NCBI GenBank assembly: GCA_900466005.1
Contig: UEGQ01000003.1
Coordinates: forward strand, 62,001 to 126,000
Direction of reading: 5' to 3'
DNA length: 64,000 bases
DNA from: Hyphomicrobiales bacterium
GTDB lineage: Bacteria; Pseudomonadota; Alphaproteobacteria; Rhizobiales; Rhizobiaceae
Translations under genes and position numbers: made by a program
In this document: one piece after another, positions 58,550-64,000 of the stretch
How the letters are laid out: each line of letters opens with the position of its first letter
Position numbering within the stretch: position 1 is the first letter of the stretch
Notes under the pieces: model-generated
Seen by the model: only the letters and a program-made list of their open reading frames with translations
Database searches by the model: none
What the model was told of the DNA's origin: nothing

Positions 58550-59175
58550 GGGTAGTCCTCATTCTGGAAGGCGGTTGTCGCGACGATCAGGAAGTAGCTC
58601 GAACCGTCGACAGGGCGAACGGTCGTGATGTAAGGGCGGACGAGGTCGGTGAGAACTGTCCAGCGATAGTAGGCCCGCAGCATGTTGATCGATTTTGGTC
58701 CGCCTGGACTGTATGCAAATGCGGACGTGTCGATATCGGCGAAGGCGGCCGTGGAAACCCGCGGGATCGTGGTCGGAATGTCACTGAACTTGGTGAAGGT
58801 CCGGACATCGAGATAGAGCGAGGACGGCGTCGAAACCTCGGTTGCGGAGCACGCGATCATGATCGAGATCTCGTCGCAGAACGCCTGGCGAAACTCCACC
58901 GACGTCTTGTCCGTGGTTCGTCCGAGATTATAGGTGATCTTGCCGGTACGCAGCTCGCGGGCCAGCGTGTTCGCGGCGTTGGTGACCAGTTGCTCGGCCG
59001 TAAACGCCGCAAAAGTCTCCAGAATGGCGAAGATGATCATGAAGTAGGGGATGGCCAGGATCGCGAACTCGATCGCCGCGGCACCGTCGCGCGAGCGTCG
59101 AAACCGCCGCCATATCCCTTTCTTGCGCCGCCGCTCGGTCAAGCCGCTGCTGATATCATTCGTGCATGCATTCAT
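58546..59175 (-). CDS. TadE/TadG-like minor pilin
   Basis: A 209-residue pseudopilin paired with the previous one. RDGAAAIEFAILAIPYFMI again shows Gly, then Glu at +5, then a hydrophobic helix (about 38-60), followed by a domain with two Cys. I chose ATG 59175, which has GAAGGCG just upstream, over a TTG nine codons earlier. Both minor pilins are transcribed away from pilA and form a two-gene unit. Confidence 0.83.
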   Translation of the reverse strand: MNACTNDISSGLTERRRKKGIWRRFRRSRDGAAAIEFAILAIPYFMIIFAILETFAAFTAEQLVTNAANTLARELRTGKITYNLGRTTDKTSVEFRQAFCDEISIMIACSATEVSTPSSLYLDVRTFTKFSDIPTTIPRVSTAAFADIDTSAFAYSPGGPKSINMLRAYYRWTVLTDLVRPYITTVRPVDGSSYFLIVATTAFQNEDYP

Positions 59176-59289
59176 CGCCTTCGACCAGTATCTGGTTGTC
59201 AAGCGGGCATCATCGCCGCGAAACCTTGATTTTTGGTTGCGCGAGCCTCGGAAAATTTAGGGAAATTACTCGAAACGCACTGCTTGCGA

Positions 59290-59700
59290 TCAGTACTGGG
59301 CGGCGGTGGCGGAGCCACCGACTTGGGCATGAATTTCGCAGTTCGGTGTGCAGGAGAGCACGGTCCGTTCGGTTGCCTTGAAGACGCGCACCGTGTTGCC
59401 TTCGTCAATGGAGACGAGAATTCGCTCGTCGACGATTGCGTTTCCGTCGGCGTCGAGGAGAACGAGGTTGGTGGTTCCGAACGCGCGGCCGGTCAGGACG
59501 ATGGTCTTCGCATCGGCAACGGTGGCATCTGCGACTTCGGCATTGCCGACGATGACCTTGCTCACCGGACGGTCGAGCTTCAACACCCGAGCCTGATTCA
59601 TATAGACACGCATCATCTCGTCCGCGGAAGACGCCGAGGTGGCCAAGCCGGCCGCCAGCATGCCGACGACAATCGAAAACGAACCGATACGGAGGATCAT
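59290..59700 (-). CDS. Free-standing secretin N-domain (CpaC-N-like) protein
   Basis: A 136-residue exported protein with a signal peptide (about 1-25). The rest matches the pilus-formation N-terminal domain of CpaC: VLKLDRPVSKVIVGNAEVADATVADAKTIV and GRAFGTTNLVLLDADG parallel the start of CpaC in this window. It has no secretin domain. Two Cys (SCTPNC) near the C-terminus may form a disulphide. The ATG at 59700 follows AAGG at a longish distance; a GTG seven codons earlier is possible. It may be a periplasmic partner of the Tad secretin (inference). Confidence 0.82.
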   Translation of the reverse strand: MILRIGSFSIVVGMLAAGLATSASSADEMMRVYMNQARVLKLDRPVSKVIVGNAEVADATVADAKTIVLTGRAFGTTNLVLLDADGNAIVDERILVSIDEGNTVRVFKATERTVLSCTPNCEIHAQVGGSATAAQY

Positions 59701-59881
59701 ACCTGCGGGCCTTCTGTGCACTATGGGTAGCGAAACGCCTTCCTAAGGATGCTCGGGATTGGTGAATGAACGGTTAAATCGATACGTGCCGATTACCGCT
59801 GCCTGTAACCCCTGAAGAATCCGGGGCGGAGACCATGCGGAAAGTCGAAATTGTTCACAAACGGAACAGGCGTCCACAACT

Positions 59882-59986
59882 GTCAGCATCTTGCTGACCA
59901 GCGAATCGCCGCGTTGCCGAAATGCCTTTGCTCGATTCCAGCGGGACTTGCCGGATACTTTTTCGAATGCGCTGGAATACGGCAAG
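59882..59986 (+). other. Structured, gene-free DNA before pilA
   Basis: The interval 59701-60145 has no credible gene. Inside it are a perfect hairpin GTCAGCA-TCT-TGCTGAC (59882-59898) and two interleaved inverted repeats: ATTCCAGCG 59935-59943 with 59970-59978, and CTTGCCG 59947-59953 with 59980-59986. The interleaved order (A, B, A', B') can form a pseudoknot or two exclusive hairpins. It ends about 160 bp before pilA. A pilA leader element, a small RNA or a protein-binding site are all possible; I could not choose. No clear promoter was seen. Confidence 0.45.
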
Positions 59987-60145
59987 CCGTCGTTTACCAA
60001 GCTGCGGGCTTCCGGGAATTCAGCCTTTGGTAACGTAGTTTTTTAAGCCGATGGCAATGGGCCGGCGTTAGTTTGCACTCATCCGAGCAACGGCGAACAG
60101 TTGCAGGAAGTGCTGAACAACCCTCTGTGGAGTTAGGAGAGACCC

Positions 60146-60316
60146 ATGTCCAAGATTTTCGCTCGTTTCCTGAAAGACGAATCCGGCGCGACCGCCATCG
60201 AATACGGCCTGATCGCCGCCCTGATTTCTGTTGCGTTGATCACTGGTGCCACGACCCTCGGCAACTCGCTGAACACGCAGTTCAACGACCTCGCGACCAA
60301 GCTGGACAACAACTAA
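60146..60316 (+). CDS. pilA: Flp-type pilin subunit
   Basis: A 56-residue Flp/Fap pilin, the main subunit of the Tad pilus. The prepilin motif DESGATAIEYGLIAALIS shows cleavage after Gly and the conserved Glu(+5)-Tyr(+6) pair, followed by a hydrophobic helix and a short tail ending KLDNN. ATG 60146 has TTAGGAGAGACC upstream. It has its own terminator-like hairpin, consistent with much higher expression than cpaA onward. Confidence 0.97.
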   Translation: MSKIFARFLKDESGATAIEYGLIAALISVALITGATTLGNSLNTQFNDLATKLDNN

Positions 60317-60341
60317 GTCCTTTCGACAGTGTCGTGAAAAA

Positions 60342-60365
60342 ATGGCCGTCCTTGAGGGCGGCCAT
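60342..60365 (+). terminator. Probable pilA terminator
   Basis: A 10-bp stem (one G-U) of ATGGCCGTCC and GGGCGGCCAT with a four-base loop, 26 bp after the pilA stop. The following tract (TACGCTTTCT) is only moderately T-rich, so termination may be partial. Confidence 0.55.
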
Positions 60366-60470
60366 TACGCTTTCTGGCCAATTGCCTGACTGCGAGAAGG
60401 CCAACGGACCATTTCCGCTTTCTTAAGCCGTTGCCTCTAGCATGAGCAAAGGACAGCGATAGGTAGGAAT

Positions 60471-60983
60471 ATGCTCGAAGCGGTAATCTTGGTTGTTTTC
60501 CCGCTGTGCCTGGTGCTCGCCGCGCTGACGGATCTCCTAGAGATGACGATCCCGAACCGGATCCCGGCGATCCTTCTGGGCGCATTCCTTGTCGTCGCTC
60601 CCTTCACCCACCTAGGTTGGTCCGCGTTCGGTTTGCATCTTGCCGCAGCAGCTCTTGTCTTTGCCGGAGGCTTCGTCCTCTTTGCTCTGAATGTCATGGG
60701 CGGTGGAGATGCCAAGCTGCTAACAGCCGCCGCGGTCTGGTTCGGACTGACGAAGTCGCTCCTCGTCTTTCTCATCTATGTAGGATATGCCGGCGGTGTC
60801 CTAACCGTGCTGATCCTTCTGTTGCGCGCGCGCGCCAATCTGGTGATCGCGATGGGGCTTCCGGTCCCCCACTCCATTCTCACGGCAAAGAAGATTCCCT
60901 ACGGCATTGCGATCGCCGTCGGGGGGCTGGCCTCCTATGCACAGTCGCCGCTCGTAATGCAGGCCTTGGAAAGCCTTCGTTAA
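60471..60983 (+). CDS. cpaA: Prepilin peptidase CpaA/TadV
   Basis: A 170-residue inner-membrane aspartic peptidase that processes Flp pilin and TadE-type pseudopilins. The two catalytic Asp are visible: Asp21 in LTDLLEMTIPNR and Asp80 in the GxGD motif MGGGDAKL. About six hydrophobic segments are present. It lacks the N-methylation domain of PilD, as is normal for the Tad type. Starts 154 bp after pilA; its stop codon overlaps a CtrA half-site. Confidence 0.94.
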   Translation: MLEAVILVVFPLCLVLAALTDLLEMTIPNRIPAILLGAFLVVAPFTHLGWSAFGLHLAAAALVFAGGFVLFALNVMGGGDAKLLTAAAVWFGLTKSLLVFLIYVGYAGGVLTVLILLLRARANLVIAMGLPVPHSILTAKKIPYGIAIAVGGLASYAQSPLVMQALESLR

Positions 60984-61011
60984 CCATTCGCGTAAGTCGG
61001 TCGTTAACCAT
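60980..61011 (+). promoter_or_regulatory. Tandem CtrA-type half-sites before cpaB
   Basis: TTAACCAT occurs twice, at 60980-60987 and 61004-61011, in the 89-bp gap between cpaA and cpaB. TTAACCAT is the CtrA half-site form. The 24-bp spacing puts both on nearly the same helix face. Suggests a separate cell-cycle-linked promoter for cpaBCD (inference). Confidence 0.5.
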
Positions 61012-61072
61012 AATTACACCAATTCCTGTTCATTCTGAGGGGGCAATTCTCTGAGTCCCTCAAGGATCGATC

Positions 61073-61894
61073 ATGAAGCCCGCCCGTGTCATCATTCTCT
61101 CAGTCGCCGTCGTGGCAGCCGGTGCCGCCGGCATGCTCGCCATGCGCATGTCGGGACCGAAGAAGGTCATCATGCAGCAGGCTGACGCGGTGATGCAGAA
61201 GGAAGAGACCGTCAACGTCCTGGTGTCGGCGGCCAATTTGCCGGTCGGCTCCCGGCTCGACGAGAAGTCGATGCACTGGATAGCCTGGCCTGCATCGGGT
61301 GTCGTTGAAGGCTTCATAACGGAAAATAACCGCCCTCAGGCTCTGACGGAGCTCGCCGGCGTCATCGTGCGCATGCCGCTCTTCGAGGGCGAACCCATCC
61401 GGCGCGAAAAGATCGCAGACTCTTCCGCCCGCGTCATGTCATCGCTCCTGCCCTCCGGCAAGCGAGCCGTCTCGACCGAAATCTCGGTCGCCACCGGCGC
61501 TGGCGGCTTCATCCTCCCCAACGACCGCGTCGACGTGATCATGGTGCGCTCGGACAAGAGTGGCGGCGGCAGTGGCAATTATCTGACTGAAACGGTGCTT
61601 GCCAATGTGCGCGTGCTCGCCATCGACCAGCAGGTCGAGGAGAAGGACGATGGCTCGAAGTCGGTGATCGGCACCACGGCCACGCTCGAGCTGACCCCTG
61701 ATCAGGCCAAGGTCATAACCGTTGCACAGCAGATGGCAGATCGTCTGTCGCTGGCGCTGCGTTCCGTCGCCGACGCTCAGGAGGAAGATACGTCCGCCGC
61801 CGACTATCTGCTGAGCGGCAGTTCCGGAATGCCGGCGATCCAGGTGATCAAGAACGGCAATGTCGTGAAGGACGCCGAGGTAAAGATGCAATGA
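61073..61894 (+). CDS. cpaB: Pilus assembly protein CpaB/RcpC
   Basis: A 273-residue periplasmic protein anchored by one N-terminal helix (about 5-24). A SAF-type domain follows (VNVLVSAANLPVGSRLDEKSMHW, about 45-68), then the RcpC/CpaB domain with AVSTEISVATGAGGFILPNDRVDVI. It helps assemble or stabilise the Tad secretin. Its stop overlaps the cpaC start (ATGA). Confidence 0.93.
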   Translation: MKPARVIILSVAVVAAGAAGMLAMRMSGPKKVIMQQADAVMQKEETVNVLVSAANLPVGSRLDEKSMHWIAWPASGVVEGFITENNRPQALTELAGVIVRMPLFEGEPIRREKIADSSARVMSSLLPSGKRAVSTEISVATGAGGFILPNDRVDVIMVRSDKSGGGSGNYLTETVLANVRVLAIDQQVEEKDDGSKSVIGTTATLELTPDQAKVITVAQQMADRLSLALRSVADAQEEDTSAADYLLSGSSGMPAIQVIKNGNVVKDAEVKMQ

Positions 61895-63483
61895 ACAGGA
61901 ACGCCAAGGTGACAGACTTCAGACACAGGATCCGCGCCTCGCTCGCCGGCGGCATTGCCTTCTCCATCGCGTTTTCCGGCATGCCCGGCAACATCGTGTC
62001 AGGCCTTTTCGACCTGCCGGCAGCGTCGGCGGCATCCGAGAGTGTCATAACAATCTCGAGGGTCGGTGCCGGCGCACGACGTACCGTTAAGCTCGGCCTC
62101 AACAAGGCCCTTGTCGTCGATCTGCCGACCGACGCTCACGACATTTTGGTCGCCGACCCGTCGATGGCCGACGCGGTGACCCGCACCTCGCGGCGCATCT
62201 ATCTGTTCGGCAAGGCAGTTGGTCAGACGAACATCTTCATCTTCGGACCGAATGGTGAGGAGATCGTCAGCCTCGACATCGAGATCGAGCGGGATATCGC
62301 AGGCCTCGAGACCAACCTTCGCCGGTTCATCCCCGAATCCGACATTAAGGTCGAGATCGTATCCGACAACATTGTGCTGACAGGTACCGTTCGCACCCCG
62401 CAGGATGCGGAGCGGGCAGAGGGGTTGGCTCGCGCCTTCCTGAAGGGCGGTGAAGCGACGACGCGCAACGAGACCGCGACAAGCGAAAGCAGTGGCGACG
62501 GGGCCGTTGCCATCTTCGCGGAAGATCGGCAGGTCTCGCAAATTGTCAATCTGCTGACCATCGAGGGTGAGGATCAGGTGACGCTCAAGGTCACGGTTGC
62601 GGAAGTCAGCCGCCAGGTCCTGAAACAGCTCGGCTTCAACGGAAGTGTTTCCGACGGCAGCAGCGGAATATCCTTCCAGAACCCAGCCAATCTCGGCAAC
62701 GCAGTCAGCGTCTCCAACGCGATTGGAGGCGTTCTCCCGACTGCGTTCGGTTCAATCGGCGGCTATACGGTCAGCAGCTATCTCAATGCCATGGAGCAGG
62801 CGGGCGTCATGCGCACGCTCGCGGAACCGAGTTTGACCGCGATCTCGGGCGAGCGCGCTAAATTCTATGTCGGCGGGGAGTTCCGTCTTGCGGCCGAGCA
62901 GGAGATCTCGACGGATTCAGACACTGGCGACACCACAGTTTCGCGGACCACCGACACGGTTGACTACGGGATCGAGCTCAACTTCCGCCCTGTCGTGCTC
63001 GCGCCCGGCCGCATCAGCCTGCAGATCGAGACGAACGTTTCCGAACCGACCTATGAAAGCTCCGTCGTGACCGGTAACACCTCGCGCGGTATCCCCGGTT
63101 CGACCTACCTGTCGATCCGTCGCCGCGAGGCCTCGACCTCTGTGGAACTGCCGTCCGGCGGTTCGATCGTGATTGCTGGCCTCGTTCAGGACAATATCCG
63201 CCAGGCGATGTCCGGTCTTCCGGGGCTATCAAAGGTGCCGATCCTCGGCACTCTCTTCCGCAGTAAGGATTTCCAGCGCAACGAAACTGAACTGGTCATT
63301 ATCGCGACGCCCTATCTCGTGCGGCCGGTTGCCCGTAACCAGCTCGCCCGCCCCGACGACAACTTCAACCCGGAAAACGACGGCGCGACCTTCTTCCTGA
63401 ACCGCGTCAACAAGGTCTACGGCCGCAAGGAAGCGGATGTGACCGGCCGATATCACGGCACCGTCGGCTTCATCTACAAGTGA
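61891..63483 (+). CDS. cpaC: Outer-membrane secretin CpaC/RcpA
   Basis: A 530-residue secretin of the Tad pilus. Signal sequence (about 1-50, with a long basic start), the pilus N-terminal domain (LVVDLPTDAHDILVADPSMAD), a BON-like region (about 145-185), and the C-terminal secretin domain with VTLKVTVAEVSRQ and the VELPSGGSIVIAGLVQDN signature, ending in PYLVRP. It forms the outer-membrane channel for the Flp pilus. Confidence 0.95.
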   Translation: MNRNAKVTDFRHRIRASLAGGIAFSIAFSGMPGNIVSGLFDLPAASAASESVITISRVGAGARRTVKLGLNKALVVDLPTDAHDILVADPSMADAVTRTSRRIYLFGKAVGQTNIFIFGPNGEEIVSLDIEIERDIAGLETNLRRFIPESDIKVEIVSDNIVLTGTVRTPQDAERAEGLARAFLKGGEATTRNETATSESSGDGAVAIFAEDRQVSQIVNLLTIEGEDQVTLKVTVAEVSRQVLKQLGFNGSVSDGSSGISFQNPANLGNAVSVSNAIGGVLPTAFGSIGGYTVSSYLNAMEQAGVMRTLAEPSLTAISGERAKFYVGGEFRLAAEQEISTDSDTGDTTVSRTTDTVDYGIELNFRPVVLAPGRISLQIETNVSEPTYESSVVTGNTSRGIPGSTYLSIRRREASTSVELPSGGSIVIAGLVQDNIRQAMSGLPGLSKVPILGTLFRSKDFQRNETELVIIATPYLVRPVARNQLARPDDNFNPENDGATFFLNRVNKVYGRKEADVTGRYHGTVGFIYK

Positions 63484-63495
63484 TCGGAGATGCAG

Positions 63496-64000
63496 ATGTC
63501 TGAGAACAGCTCTTCTTCCGCTTCGACAGAAAGACACAAGACAATGCCTGTATCGACGTCAGCAAGGATCACTCCCCGTCTCGGCAGGGTCGCACTGGCC
63601 GCCGTCATCGCCGGCGCGACGATGATTCTTTCCGGGTGTGGCGCCAACCGCGACGGCATGACTACGGGCTCCATTCCGGATGATTACCGGACCCGCCATC
63701 CGATCACCGTCACCGAGGTGGAGCACACGCTCGACATCCCGATTGCCTCCGGAGACCGCAATCTCACGATCAACACGAAGGATACGATCGCGGGTTTCGC
63801 TCAGGACTACGTGAGCATGTCCACGGGCACGATCCAGATCATGGTCCCACAGGGCTCGCCGAACGCGGCCGCCGCGTCGATCATGCGCAGGCAGATCCGC
63901 GCCGAACTGGTCGGCAAGGGAATCCCGGGTCCGCGCATCATCGAAACGACGTACCAGGCTGCGGCCTCCGGCGATGCTGCCCCTGTCCGTCTGAGTTTCG
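63496..64000 (+). CDS. cpaD: Pilus assembly lipoprotein CpaD, 5' part
   Basis: The gene runs off the window; 168 codons are visible. The N-terminus has a signal with lipobox LSGC (Cys about residue 48), so it should be an outer-membrane lipoprotein that escorts the secretin. HPITVTEVEHTLDIPI and ASIMRRQIRAELVGKGIPG are typical of CpaD. ATG 63496 has CGGAG six bases upstream; an ATG six bases earlier is an alternative. Confidence 0.9.
   Translation, partial: MSENSSSSASTERHKTMPVSTSARITPRLGRVALAAVIAGATMILSGCGANRDGMTTGSIPDDYRTRHPITVTEVEHTLDIPIASGDRNLTINTKDTIAGFAQDYVSMSTGTIQIMVPQGSPNAAAASIMRRQIRAELVGKGIPGPRIIETTYQAAASGDAAPVRLSF

Overview
The window is a dense, high-GC alphaproteobacterial chromosome segment. 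Gene content and order (dnaK, PBP1A, polA, gpmA, dapB, a Yej-type peptide importer, a Flp/Tad pilus locus) and the pca and phn sets point to Rhizobiaceae, most like Sinorhizobium/Ensifer; this assignment is inference from gene content. No insertion sequence, integrase, prophage, CRISPR array or rRNA was seen. There is one tRNA (tRNA-Ser, GGA).

0-8.7 kb holds core genes: the 5' end of dnaK with a heat-shock type promoter, a class A penicillin-binding protein, a YbaK-family deacylase, an M20 peptidase, a probable trans-acting small RNA (about 5030-5182, minus strand), a small membrane protein and polA. Two perfect TTAA-N7-TTAA (CtrA-type) motifs sit before the penicillin-binding protein and the YbaK gene.

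8.7-29.2 kb is a catabolic block. First comes the protocatechuate branch of the beta-ketoadipate pathway: pcaQ divergent from one run pcaD-C-H-G-I-J-F-B, enough to take protocatechuate to succinyl-CoA and acetyl-CoA. Convergent to it is a carbon-phosphorus lyase (phosphonate) cluster on the minus strand: phnG-H-I-J-K-L and a hexapeptide acetyltransferase, then phnC-D-E1-E2, a DUF1045 2H-phosphoesterase, phnM and phnN, with the divergent repressor phnF. The phnF/phnG gap carries a perfect operator palindrome and a PHO box. A second PHO-like box precedes phnC, and a strong terminator separates phnD from the permease genes.

29.2-46 kb returns to housekeeping and transport: gpmA, dapB, an MsbA-like exporter, glk, mgsA, mepA, the yejABEF importer, a GhrA-like dehydrogenase, pncB, a CoxG-family protein, tRNA-Ser and msrA.

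46-57.8 kb is a nucleoside uptake and salvage island. A BMP-family ABC importer is followed by cdd, a purine nucleoside phosphorylase, deoC and deoA on the plus strand, with upp, add and deoB on the minus strand converging on them. Together these import nucleosides, deaminate and phosphorolyse them, and feed (deoxy)ribose phosphate to central metabolism.

57.9-64 kb is a Tad (Flp) pilus locus. Two TadE-type minor pilins and a free-standing secretin N-domain protein lie on the minus strand; pilA, cpaA, cpaB, cpaC and the start of cpaD lie on the plus strand. The intergenic DNA before pilA contains unexplained nested inverted repeats.

I found no convincing wholly new system. The best leads are the small RNA, the phn regulatory layout with a candidate PhnP replacement, the CtrA-type motifs, and the structured region before pilA.
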